Source: Flavitalea plasmicola (GTDB lineage: Bacteria > Bacteroidota > Bacteroidia > Chitinophagales > Chitinophagaceae). From it: 64,000 nt of DNA. The notes under the pieces were generated by a model. It worked only from the letters and a program-made list of their open reading frames with translations, was not told the DNA's origin and made no database searches. The position numbers were made by a program, and so were the translations under genes. Location: positions 186,001 through 250,000 of the forward strand of contig NZ_JAUOTO010000010.1 in NCBI RefSeq assembly GCF_030546645.1, in the 5' to 3' direction. Below are positions 30,501-37,970 of the stretch, one piece after another (position 1 is the stretch's first letter; each line of letters begins with the position of its first letter).

Positions 30501-30666
30501 CACGGCAAAAGATCCCTTCATCCTTTTCTCTCCATACAGGAATAAATACCATGGCCTGGATCCCGAAGCCAGCGGCTCCAAGTCATCCACCGATCCGACG
30601 GTGACGTTGAACCTGGATACGCCGCCATCCTGGTCCATGCTTTTCGGCCTGAACGTAACTTTTTAA
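27565..30666 (+). CDS. SusC/RagA TonB-linked outer-membrane transporter 2
   Basis: A 1033-residue SusC homologue. It has a signal peptide (MKKLRCVCIFFLYAAMLQAQ), a carboxypeptidase-like domain (VRGKVTGISGEPLSGVSIVI), the linker motif VIVVGYGTRKKSDVTGSI, a plug with LFVIDGIPF and SSTAIYGSRGANGVILVTT, and a barrel ending LFGLNVTF. It differs clearly from the first SusC in plug and barrel, so the two pairs probably bind different oligosaccharides or chain lengths. Its SusD starts 19 bases downstream. Confidence 0.95.
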   Translation: MKKLRCVCIFFLYAAMLQAQAPAITVRGKVTGISGEPLSGVSIVIKSKSGGTATEGDGSFHISAPPNSTLVISYTGYLTREVKIGAADRSDLNIALVENKNDLDQVIVVGYGTRKKSDVTGSITSITEKSIQDVPAANLSQALQGQGAGIDIQKRNGNSKPGQSPSILIRGTRSVKSNNGPLFVIDGIPFQGEIDDINQDDVASVEVLKDASSTAIYGSRGANGVILVTTKRGRAGAKPTVTYSAYAGFTNWMGEYPMMNATQYLQLKKWATYIGNPGTYTSVDDPAILTSALAPEERQGVALGRNTDWQKLVYKTGVSTNHQLGVSGGSENTQYALGAGYYDETGVYPGQAFQRYTLKMSVDQKLGNYVKIGLSSLNSYNVTKGASVNPMGQALRASPLASPYDTTGKLINGFLPGSANQVWNPLADFLPGATAENSSRLGTFSTFYLEFSPVKGLKYRFNGGAEIRSGVYGSFYAKNTTNNLGVTSAGEDSTSQSTSYTLENLIIYDKTIAEKHKLNFTGLYSFQKFTPQGTDFKYTGILSDQAQYYNPALGTNFTGRGALLPWSIISYMGRINYTYNDKYLLTLTMRSDGSSRLAPGNKYHIFPSAAAAWNIIKEPFMSNMAAFSNLKLRGSYGSVGNPAIDPFQTLGSLTTVSYNYGSAVTTGLYPYTVANPNLSWEYTATANVGLDFGFFQNRLSGSIDLYHSYTKDMIMPVSLPATSGIPGQILTNIGKSENKGVELHLAADILQAKSSHDIGWSMDVNFFINRGQITQLLPSINTKVDGRPADIANKWFVGRPIGSIYDYQRSGIWQATGKDSAAAKALGLTITGTKSVIGQARIVDRNGNGVIDAGDQYIIGTPEPKWQGGTTQRISYRNFDFTIVAFARVGGMISSALFGAGFTNTMQANYNNLNVAYWTPNNPTNLWPKANSAQTNPPNLSTFGYFSSTFLKIRSMGLGYTIPGNIVKKWGMKSLRFYATAKDPFILFSPYRNKYHGLDPEASGSKSSTDPTVTLNLDTPPSWSMLFGLNVTF

Positions 30667-30685
30667 ACCTGTCAAATCAACGAAT

Positions 30686-32410
30686 ATGAATACGCATAAA
30701 AAAATATACGTGCTGATGTTGGCAGCGGCCATCGTGGGACCTGCCTGCAACAAACAGCTGAAAGAAAATCCACAGTCCATTGTGACGCCTGATTTTTTCA
30801 AGACGGCGCAAGGGTTTCAATCGGGCCTCGACGCTGCCTATGCCGGCATGCGCAATAACTGGGGTACGGAAAACCTCTTCACCATGACCTGCATCGGCAC
30901 GGATGAGTTCATCACGGGCAATGACGGCACGGGGAATAATAGCAATTATTACAGCAGCGGCTATACGCCCTCCGATGGCAAGCTGACGCCGCTCTGGAAC
31001 AACGCTTATACCTTCATCAACACGTGCAACGGGCTGATCGACTTCGGTCCTGCTATCCCGGGCATCGACAGCGCCAAGAAACTGGTAATGCTGTCGGAAG
31101 CCAAGTTCCTCCGGGCCAATTATTATTTTATCCTCGTGCAGTTCTGGGGCAACGTCACCCTGAACAAACATTTTCAGGGCACACCCACCACGGCGGCCAA
31201 GCGGGATCCCCGGTCGGACGTCTATGATTTCATAGTTCAGGACCTGAAGGATGCCATCGCCGGTCTCCCCGCCAGCCCAACGCTGGGTGGTGTGGCGCCG
31301 GGTAAGGCCACCGCCGCCGCCGCCAGGCATATCCTGGCGAAAGTGTACCTGACGAGGGCCAGCTCCCCCGCCGCTCATGCGGATGATTACCAGAATGCCT
31401 ATGCGATGGCTTCCGGATTGATCAACGACAGGGCCTCCCTGGGATTGGACCTGCTCCCCGATTTCGGCAGCGTATTCCAGGAAGGCAATGAAACCAATAA
31501 GGAAGTGCTCTGGACCGTTCAGCATACGTCCAACATCGCCTACAACGGCTCCGCCACGCAGAACAGCAGCGGCCCAGACAATGTGCTGGTGCATATGTGG
31601 GTGCCGAAATATGAGACGGAAGTCCCGGGCATGCAGCGGGATATCCTGGACGGAAGGCCCTATATCCGCGCCGTCCCCACTCGCTGGCTGACAGACACCG
31701 TGTTTAAGGAAAGGGTCAACGATACCCGGTATAGCAAGACCTTCCAGACCGTATGGTATGCCAATAATGGTCCCGGTATCCCGAAATGGCCCAGTCCCGT
31801 CCCTCCCGGCGTCGACCCCTCCCTGGCAGGCCAACCCAGGTTCGCCCTGGGCGATACGGCCTGCTATATGCCCGGTGTCGATGTTTCGGATGCAACGATC
31901 AAGGCTACCCGCTATTTGCTGATACCCCCCCGGAAATATAATATCAAGCTGTCTCCCTATATGCGGAAATATGTGGATACCAAACGGCCCGATATGAATT
32001 CCCCTTCCATTCGTCCCGTCATCGTATGGACCTTGTCGGAGACCTACCTCATCGCAGCGGAAGCCGCCTACATGATGAACCAGCCCACGACAGCCCTGGG
32101 ATATATCAACACCATCCGCGAAAGGGCCGCCTATCCCACGGGTAATGCGGCGGCAATGGATGTGACGGAAGCCGACCTGTCCCTGGATTTTATCCTGAAT
32201 GAACGCTCCCGCGAGCTTTGCGGACAAATGGTAAGGTGGTGGGACCTCGTGAGGACGCACCAGCTGCTGCCCCGTGTCATCGCGCACAATTCCGACGGGA
32301 GATTCAACATCGTACCGAAGGATACCTTACGGCCCATACCCCAGACACAGATGAATGCGGTGACGTCCGGCGATCCATATGGACCAATGGGGGATCCGTT
32401 GTGGAATTAA
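30686..32410 (+). CDS. SusD/RagB surface glycan-binding lipoprotein 2
   Basis: A 574-residue lipoprotein (GPAC, Cys21, then NKQLKENPQSIVTPDFF), longer than the first SusD. It shows the SusD pattern: AKFLRANYYFILVQFWGNV, a central insert-rich region and the C-terminal ILNERSRELCGQMVRWWDLV. The signal is MNTHKKIYVLMLAAAIVGPA. It pairs with the SusC gene 19 bases upstream. The extra length suggests additional loops on the glycan-binding face. Confidence 0.93.
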   Translation: MNTHKKIYVLMLAAAIVGPACNKQLKENPQSIVTPDFFKTAQGFQSGLDAAYAGMRNNWGTENLFTMTCIGTDEFITGNDGTGNNSNYYSSGYTPSDGKLTPLWNNAYTFINTCNGLIDFGPAIPGIDSAKKLVMLSEAKFLRANYYFILVQFWGNVTLNKHFQGTPTTAAKRDPRSDVYDFIVQDLKDAIAGLPASPTLGGVAPGKATAAAARHILAKVYLTRASSPAAHADDYQNAYAMASGLINDRASLGLDLLPDFGSVFQEGNETNKEVLWTVQHTSNIAYNGSATQNSSGPDNVLVHMWVPKYETEVPGMQRDILDGRPYIRAVPTRWLTDTVFKERVNDTRYSKTFQTVWYANNGPGIPKWPSPVPPGVDPSLAGQPRFALGDTACYMPGVDVSDATIKATRYLLIPPRKYNIKLSPYMRKYVDTKRPDMNSPSIRPVIVWTLSETYLIAAEAAYMMNQPTTALGYINTIRERAAYPTGNAAAMDVTEADLSLDFILNERSRELCGQMVRWWDLVRTHQLLPRVIAHNSDGRFNIVPKDTLRPIPQTQMNAVTSGDPYGPMGDPLWN

Positions 32411-32493
32411 TCGGATACAGTATGGTTTGTAGTGGAGGAATTAGTGGTGTTATGGCATTGGGTTATAGTCGAGAAATGTATAATTGATATAAA

Positions 32494-33543
32494 ATGCACT
32501 TCACAGGCCGTTGCTATTTGTTGGCTATGCTCTCGGGGCCGCTCCTTACCTGCGCTTATGCCCAGGACTCATCGCGGGCGGCCCCCAGGCCTTCACGCCC
32601 GGCCGCCCGCGCTCCCGCGCCTGCCTTCCTGCCCGGCAAAGGCATGGCGCAACACGATTTCCTCTATGCGGGGGAATGGGACACGCGAAAGGATTCTCAA
32701 ACAGTATTCCTGGTCCGTCACGGAAAAGTTGCCTGGACATGGCGCATACCCAACAAGGATACACGCAATCAGCTGCAGGAGTTCAGCGATATCCACCTGC
32801 TGCCGGATGGGCACGTGCTCTATGCCTGCAAAACGGGCGCCGCCGAGGTCAGCCCGGAGAAAAAGATCGTATGGAGCTACGAATGCCCGCCCGGCGTGGA
32901 ATGCCATTCGGCCCAGCCGATTGGAACAGATAAAGTATTCCTTTGTCTCAATGGCACGCCCGCCAGAGCGCTGCTGCTGAATAAGGTCACGGGCAGGGTG
33001 GAGATGGAGCACGAGCTGCCTACTGCCCGCCCCGACGACCCCAAAAGCGTGCATGGACAATTCCGTCATATCCGCATGACGCCGGCAGGTACTTATCTTA
33101 TTGCGCATCTCAACCTGGGAAGGGTAGTGGAGTACAATAAGAATTGGGACTCCATCTGGTCCGTGGAGGCGCCTTCCACCTGGGGCGCCGTTCGGCTAGG
33201 CAATGGAAATACGCTGATCAGCGGTAACCAGCATGGATATGTGCGGGAGGTAAACCCCAAAGGCGACATCGTCTGGGAGATCAACAAGGACGACCTGCCC
33301 GGATTCCCACTCTATACCGTGCATGGCGTAGCGCGGCTCTCCAACGGCAATACCGTGATCTCCAACTGGGGAGGATTTCTCCGGAAAGAGGATTGGGATA
33401 AAGTGGTGCAGGTCATCGAGGTGACGCCGGATAAAAAAGTTGTATGGGCGCTTTATCAGTGGAAGGAGCCGGATCTGGGGCCTTCGTCGTGTATACAGGT
33501 GCTGGATGAAGTTAATTTTTCATTTCTAGAATCTCACCTTTAA
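32494..33543 (+). CDS. Secreted beta-propeller protein with altered C-terminus
   Basis: A 349-residue secreted protein (signal ends TCAYAQ) with a Pro/Ala-rich spacer and repeating propeller blades of PQQ/arylsulfotransferase-like type: HLLPDGHVLYAC, VRLGNGNTLISGNQ and VARLSNGNTVISNWGG. No catalytic motif is evident; a sugar-sensing or binding role is possible. The normal family reading stops around ALYQWKEPDLGPSSCIQVLDE; the last ten residues (VNFSFLESHL) are read from the antisense end of the toxin gene, with which it overlaps by 32 bases. The native 3' end has therefore probably been replaced by insertion of the toxin-antitoxin pair. It may still be functional because only the tail is changed. 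Confidence 0.75.
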   Translation: MHFTGRCYLLAMLSGPLLTCAYAQDSSRAAPRPSRPAARAPAPAFLPGKGMAQHDFLYAGEWDTRKDSQTVFLVRHGKVAWTWRIPNKDTRNQLQEFSDIHLLPDGHVLYACKTGAAEVSPEKKIVWSYECPPGVECHSAQPIGTDKVFLCLNGTPARALLLNKVTGRVEMEHELPTARPDDPKSVHGQFRHIRMTPAGTYLIAHLNLGRVVEYNKNWDSIWSVEAPSTWGAVRLGNGNTLISGNQHGYVREVNPKGDIVWEINKDDLPGFPLYTVHGVARLSNGNTVISNWGGFLRKEDWDKVVQVIEVTPDKKVVWALYQWKEPDLGPSSCIQVLDEVNFSFLESHL

Positions 33544-34279
33544 AAGCTCTTATTATTTTTCGGAGCGGTTCTTTTATAATTCTTGGAATTACCCCGGCCT
33601 TATGTATAGTATGTCCTTCTTTTATCAGAATTGCTTTTGCCTCATCTGAGTTGTCAATTATGTATGCGCTATCTGCTTCTTTAAATGCCGCTGGTAAAAG
33701 ATCAAAAGTCCTGGGAGCCCTATTTTTTATTGTCTCTTCGTTTACGGCATGCTCGCCCCTTAATACTCTTAATTGTACTCTTGCAACATTTGTTTCAATG
33801 GTATCCGTAAATATGAAATAGAGATATGTTTTATATCCTGCTTTCCTGGCAGCCCGCATCAATTCTACTTTTGAGATATGGGACATTACAGTTTCAAAGG
33901 CAAATGGCTGTTTGGTTTCGATTAATTTTTCTGCGAGATAAGTGGCAACAAACGATCCATGATAGGAGTTAACCGCCACGAGCCGATCAATGCGTAATAC
34001 GCCCGACCGAATGGTGAAATGGTTTACGAAGCTTTTATCTTTAAGTTTATTTTGATAAAGGCCCGAATCAACAATATGTTGTTTGAAACTTTCGTTGTCT
34101 GCTTTTACGCGATAGGCATTAAAACTAAACTTTCGTTTGTTCCTGAGTTCCGCTTCAATTTTATCTGCATTCACATAGATCTCTGTATGAATATAACCCA
34201 GGCGCTTGAATTTCTTGAACAAATGGGTTTTGCCAGATCCATTTGGGCCTCCAAATAACCGAAACTTAGGCTTGGGCAT
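33512..34279 (-). CDS. Zeta-type toxin kinase (AAA/P-loop)
   Basis: A 255-residue P-loop kinase of the zeta-toxin group, which in characterised members phosphorylates UDP-N-acetylglucosamine and stops cell-wall synthesis. The Walker A is GGPNGSGKT at residues 10-18. IYVNADKIEAEL, the FAFETVMSH strand and RVLRGEHAVNEETIKNR match the zeta substrate and ATP-site pattern. I start at the ATG at 34279 (MPKPKFRLFGG) because the Walker A then falls near the N-terminus and the start overlaps the antitoxin stop by 14 bases. Base composition is clearly AT-richer than every neighbour, which suggests recent transfer. A plain AAA ATPase of unknown role is the alternative. Confidence 0.8.
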   Translation of the reverse strand: MPKPKFRLFGGPNGSGKTHLFKKFKRLGYIHTEIYVNADKIEAELRNKRKFSFNAYRVKADNESFKQHIVDSGLYQNKLKDKSFVNHFTIRSGVLRIDRLVAVNSYHGSFVATYLAEKLIETKQPFAFETVMSHISKVELMRAARKAGYKTYLYFIFTDTIETNVARVQLRVLRGEHAVNEETIKNRAPRTFDLLPAAFKEADSAYIIDNSDEAKAILIKEGHTIHKAGVIPRIIKEPLRKIIRAFKGEILEMKN

Positions 34280-34460
34280 ACTGAAGTTCCTGTAAGGCCT
34301 TTTTTGTAAAAGGTTTACGGCTGCCATCCGGATAGACGAGAATTGTCTTACCATTCTCGGAGATCGCTACTGGAAGTTTTTTGCGAAATGCCTTTTTCCT
34401 GGCGGAAGTTCCGGCTCCTGCAATAGCTTCCCTAAAACTTATATTTGTGCGACGATTCAT
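34266..34460 (-). CDS. Small antitoxin-like partner of the zeta toxin
   Basis: A 64-residue basic protein (MNRRTNISFREAIAGAG at the start, LQELQYAQA at the end) lying directly upstream of the zeta-like gene and overlapping it by 14 bases. Antitoxin-then-toxin overlap is the classical module layout. It has no recognisable DNA-binding fold; it has a KTILVYPDGSRK beta hairpin. The antitoxin function is inferred from position. Confidence 0.7.
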   Translation of the reverse strand: MNRRTNISFREAIAGAGTSARKKAFRKKLPVAISENGKTILVYPDGSRKPFTKKALQELQYAQA

Positions 34461-34464
34461 ATTT

Positions 34465-34472
34465 CAAATTTA
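34465..34472 (-). promoter_or_regulatory. Candidate -7 promoter box of the toxin-antitoxin pair
   Basis: On the minus strand this reads TAAATTTG, an exact match to the Bacteroidota -7 consensus TAnnTTTG. Only 4 bases separate it from the antitoxin ATG, so transcription would start at or next to the start codon and give a leaderless mRNA. No clear -33 box is visible. Confidence 0.4.
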
Positions 34473-34697
34473 AACATTTTTATAAGATAATTACATCTGC
34501 TTTCAGCCTTGGTTCAGTTCTCGGCCAAAAGTTTCAAATCTTCATAAAAAAGGATTTGATATTGAATTTAAACGTCGAGAGGATGATGATGTAAATATTT
34601 GTTAGTCAATTTGTTGTATTGCGTTTAATTTTGAAGAGATATATGAGACGATCGTATCCCAGAAGAAGCCCTAGCCACCTAAAGAAGCCATGGCCCT
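34473..34697 (+). other. AT-rich intergenic stretch without a gene
   Basis: About 225 bases, AT-rich like the toxin-antitoxin module, with no plausible coding frame of its own. It may be the remainder of the transferred segment. I found no flanking direct repeats or integrase remnant. Confidence 0.5.
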
Positions 34698-34735
34698 ATA
34701 AAAAAAGCAGGACAGCCAAATCCTGGCTGCCCTGC
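34698..34735 (-). terminator. Rho-independent terminator of the T9SS alginate-lyase-fold gene
   Basis: Arms at 34707-34718 and 34724-34735 (gcaggacagcca and tggctgccctgc) pair over 12 bases with one G-U in the minus-strand RNA and a 5-base loop. An A-run at 34698-34706 becomes a U-tract on the minus strand. It lies 18 bases past the stop codon at 34754. Confidence 0.85.
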
Positions 34736-34753
34736 CCAAAGAGAGAAAAAAAA

Positions 34754-36454
34754 CTATTGCACCAGCAACGATCTTGTGACCGATTGGCTCTTATTGGTCC
34801 AGCGGACCTGGTAGAGGCCCTCCGCCAGCCCATCCAGGGTAAGCGTGGTCTGCGAGGCGCCGGGAGCCAGCTTCACAGTGCGGAGCACACGCCCGCTCAT
34901 ATCCAGCACCTGTGCCAGTGCGTTGTTGTCTGTTGCCAATGCATGCCGCACGGTCACAAAGCCATGGGCGGGGTTGGGGAAGAGGCCCACGCCATCCAGG
35001 CTGCTGCTGGCGGAAAGGGCGATGATCCTGCTGTAGCTGTATTTCCCATCCATATCGATCATCTTCAGCCGGTAGAACCAGGCCCTATCCTGTGCGGCGG
35101 CATCCGTATAGGTATAGCTGTGCACATCTGCTTTTGCCGCGACCGTTCCGATGGAGGCGAAGCTGCCGCCATGGAGGCTGCGTTGCACTTCAAAGCGACT
35201 GACGTTGATCTCGTCGGCCGTGGTCCAGTTGAGCAGCGCGTCCGTGCCTTGGCGGTGACCGTCGAAAGCGAGGAGGGTGAGAGGAAGAGCAGCCGCGGTG
35301 GGATCCAATGTATATAACAGGGTCCCATATCCCAGCTGGTCATACCCTCCGCTGTTGGGGCCGTAATTGCCGCCGCCGCCCTCCGGCCGTAAAGCAGCGG
35401 CCATCTTCGCACAGTTGGGCGCCTGCAATCCCTTCCGTCTCACATAGTGGTTATAGACGAGTTCCCAGACAGGGCGGATATTTCCCCTTGAGCCGGAGCT
35501 GATCACAGGCTGGTTCACCCCCACACAGTTGGTGTAAGTGGTATAGGGAACGGAATCCCCCAGGTTATATTTGGCCACATATTCCGCGCCTTTTAAAAAT
35601 CTGCTGGAATCATAACTGTACAGGTCGTCACCCTGGGTCCAGGCCATCTCGCAAAGGGCTCCCATCTCACCTATTCCCAGGGTGGTATGCCCCTGATCCC
35701 TTCCACTCTCCTGCCATTGCCCCAGGCTGTCCCCATAAACGGGACTGATGGTCCGCAGGATATTCCCATTGCCGGGGCCATTCTTGAAATAGTCGATCGC
35801 CTCCCTGTAGATGCTGCGGTCATCACAGAGCACGCCGATGGCCATGACAGCGTCCATATTGCAGAGATCCCAGTTGGCATAAAAATGTGTCATGCAGCGC
35901 TCTTTGCGGGTAAGGAACCCATGGCAGACGGGATAGAATACAGATAACATCATTTGCCGGAACCGGGCAAATGCAGCCGTATCCCAGCTTGAATAAGTAC
36001 GCATGATCTCTCCCGCGTTGGCCATCTCATATCCGTAAAGACCTGCCGCCAGCACCCGGTCGTTGGTACCTCCGAGGGCTTTCAGGGAGTCCGACCACCC
36101 ATCCAGTATCCGGATGGATGCATTGGCGTAGGCGGTGTCGCCGGATATTTTCCAGCGAATGCCCAGCGCATATGCTGCGGCAATATCATTGTAGAGGATA
36201 CTGTAATTTTCAGGATGGACACCGTCGAATCCCCTGTATACGATGCTGGTGGGGCGGGCGATATAACCAGCAGAGGCGTGCCTGTTGGCCTGTAATATAT
36301 TCCAGCCCGAAACCCAGGGTTCTGCGCCCTGTCTGATCTTTTCCCGCATGCGCTCGAAATCGGACTGCTTCTGCAGGAGTCCGGGATGAATAAAGGATTG
36401 GCCCAGTGCGGGAAAAGCCATCAAAAAAAGAAGCGGGTATACAATTGTTCTCAT
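34754..36454 (-). CDS. Secreted alginate-lyase-fold protein with T9SS sorting domain
   Basis: A 566-residue secreted protein starting at the ATG at 36454 (MRTIVYPLLFLMAFPALGQ signal); a GTG 27 bases upstream is possible but gives a worse signal peptide. Residues about 20-370 are an alpha-helical toroid of the alginate-lyase superfamily with NWDLCNMDAVMAIG (N194, D196) and ESGRDQGHTTLG (E249, R252, H256). This motif set differs from the NNHG type seen in the other two lyase-fold proteins here. An Ig/fibronectin-like domain (about 385-475) precedes a T9SS type A C-terminal domain (GVGLFPNPAHGFVTV). It should be a cell-surface enzyme acting on a uronate-containing chain; the substrate is unknown. 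Confidence 0.82.
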   Translation of the reverse strand: MRTIVYPLLFLMAFPALGQSFIHPGLLQKQSDFERMREKIRQGAEPWVSGWNILQANRHASAGYIARPTSIVYRGFDGVHPENYSILYNDIAAAYALGIRWKISGDTAYANASIRILDGWSDSLKALGGTNDRVLAAGLYGYEMANAGEIMRTYSSWDTAAFARFRQMMLSVFYPVCHGFLTRKERCMTHFYANWDLCNMDAVMAIGVLCDDRSIYREAIDYFKNGPGNGNILRTISPVYGDSLGQWQESGRDQGHTTLGIGEMGALCEMAWTQGDDLYSYDSSRFLKGAEYVAKYNLGDSVPYTTYTNCVGVNQPVISSGSRGNIRPVWELVYNHYVRRKGLQAPNCAKMAAALRPEGGGGNYGPNSGGYDQLGYGTLLYTLDPTAAALPLTLLAFDGHRQGTDALLNWTTADEINVSRFEVQRSLHGGSFASIGTVAAKADVHSYTYTDAAAQDRAWFYRLKMIDMDGKYSYSRIIALSASSSLDGVGLFPNPAHGFVTVRHALATDNNALAQVLDMSGRVLRTVKLAPGASQTTLTLDGLAEGLYQVRWTNKSQSVTRSLLVQ

Positions 36455-36481
36455 AAGGTACAATACATTATACGGGTTCAC

Positions 36482-36737
36482 CTACCGCTGACTGTGTAAG
36501 CGTAGGAACATGGCATTAAAAAGATGTGTAAAATATTGAGACGGGTAGTGGCAACTAATGTGCCAGAAATAATGGGCGTCCGGAGTTATCTCCCATTGCA
36601 TCTCTGTCTGACAAGGGGCAAAGAGGCTGCCTTTTCGGCGGCTTTTTCTGGGAATTGCGTAGTGAATTCCACCTACTGCTAAATGACCATTTTTTTTGCA
36701 ATGCTCCGGCTTATTTTGCGGCAACTAAATTCTAAAT
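36482..36737 (+). other. Intergenic region between divergent genes
   Basis: About 250 bases between the divergent lyase-fold and beta-lactamase-fold genes. It must hold both promoters, but I see no exact TAnnTTTG box or hairpin. A frame on the minus strand has no recognisable features and was not called. Confidence 0.4.
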
Positions 36738-37925
36738 ATGAGAAAGGCGCCTTTATTGAAATGGGGATGCATGTTTCTTCTTATCGCTTGTTTCGTACGG
36801 TGCTCGAAAAGCGGCGGAACCCCTGCAACAGGCACTAACCCTGGCGGTGGGACAACGAATCCCACCCAACCCCCGGTTCAGAAGGATGTCCCGGCAGTGG
36901 ATAATGCGGTTAAGACATTTATGTCGACCTGGTCTGTTCCCGGAATGAGCATCGCGGTCATCCATAACGACAAGTTGATATATGTTAAGTCTTACGGTAA
37001 AATGAGCGCAACAGATACCACTTCAATTAAGAATACCAGCCTGTTCCGCCTGGCAAGCGTCTCTAAACAGATCACCTCCGCGGCGATCATGAAACTATTA
37101 CAAGACGGCAAACTAACGCTTGACTCCAAAGTATTCGGTACGGGCGGAATATTAGCGAATGATTACGCAGGAACCTACCTGGGCCAGTTAAATGATATCA
37201 CCATCGATCAACTATTACATCACACCACCGGCAATTGGCCGAATGACGGTTCTGACCCAATGTTTCAACATACATCTTATAGCCAGCCGCAGCTGATCAA
37301 CTGGACTTTTAATAATTATACCGATCGCAACAGGCGGGGCCAGTATTATTACAGCAATTTCGGTTATTGCATACTGGGACGGGTCATCGAGAAGCTTAGC
37401 GGGAAGTCCTATGAACAGTATTGCAAGGACGTCGTACTTAGCCCCTGCGGTATTTCGGATATGGTAATCGGCGGCAATACCCTGGCCGATAGAAAGTCCG
37501 GCGAAGTGATCTATAACGGGCAGAGCAACGAAGATCCATACAGTATGAATGTCACCCGTATGGATAGTCATGGAGGCTGGATTGCAACAGCCACCGACCT
37601 TGCACGGTTCCTGGCGCATGTCGATGGTTTTTCCGGGGTGGCGGATATCCTGAATCCGGCAACGATAACGACAATGACGACACCCTCCTCCGGCAACCCG
37701 AATTATGCTTGCGGCTGGGCTGTGAACAACCAGAATAACTGGTGGCACAATGGCAGTTTGCCGGGTACGCTTACTGAGATCGTCCGGGCCAGCAATGGCT
37801 TTTGCTGGGTCATGCTCTGCAATACAAGAAGCCTTGACAGCCAGATGGATGCCGATCTCGACAATCTGCTTTGGCCCTCGGTGAATGGTACATCAACCCC
37901 CTGGGAGGATAGAGATCAATTTTAA
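36738..37925 (+). CDS. Beta-lactamase-fold serine hydrolase lipoprotein (class C/DD-peptidase family)
   Basis: A 395-residue lipoprotein (LIAC, Cys18) with a Gly/Thr/Pro-rich tether. It carries all three penicillin-recognising motifs: SVSK (S107, K110), YSN (Y205-N207) and HNG (H337-G339). Proteins of this family are mostly peptidases, esterases or amidases rather than antibiotic resistance enzymes, and here an esterase acting on an acylated or acetylated glycan is conceivable but unproven. It is monocistronic, divergent from the lyase-fold gene and convergent with the sugar dehydrogenase gene, 45 bases away. Its codon use looks somewhat more AT-rich than the flanking enzymes. Confidence 0.88.
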   Translation: MRKAPLLKWGCMFLLIACFVRCSKSGGTPATGTNPGGGTTNPTQPPVQKDVPAVDNAVKTFMSTWSVPGMSIAVIHNDKLIYVKSYGKMSATDTTSIKNTSLFRLASVSKQITSAAIMKLLQDGKLTLDSKVFGTGGILANDYAGTYLGQLNDITIDQLLHHTTGNWPNDGSDPMFQHTSYSQPQLINWTFNNYTDRNRRGQYYYSNFGYCILGRVIEKLSGKSYEQYCKDVVLSPCGISDMVIGGNTLADRKSGEVIYNGQSNEDPYSMNVTRMDSHGGWIATATDLARFLAHVDGFSGVADILNPATITTMTTPSSGNPNYACGWAVNNQNNWWHNGSLPGTLTEIVRASNGFCWVMLCNTRSLDSQMDADLDNLLWPSVNGTSTPWEDRDQF

Positions 37926-37970
37926 CATAGCACGGAGATCCTTCGAAGCTGGCACATATGTGCGGAGAGC

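Noticed and set aside
34619..35317. Plus-strand frame across the lyase-fold gene end
   Set aside because: It overlaps the terminator and the T9SS domain of the minus-strand gene, and its product shows no family features.
36482..36724. Short minus-strand frame in the intergenic region
   Set aside because: No signal, domain or start context; the region is needed for two divergent promoters.
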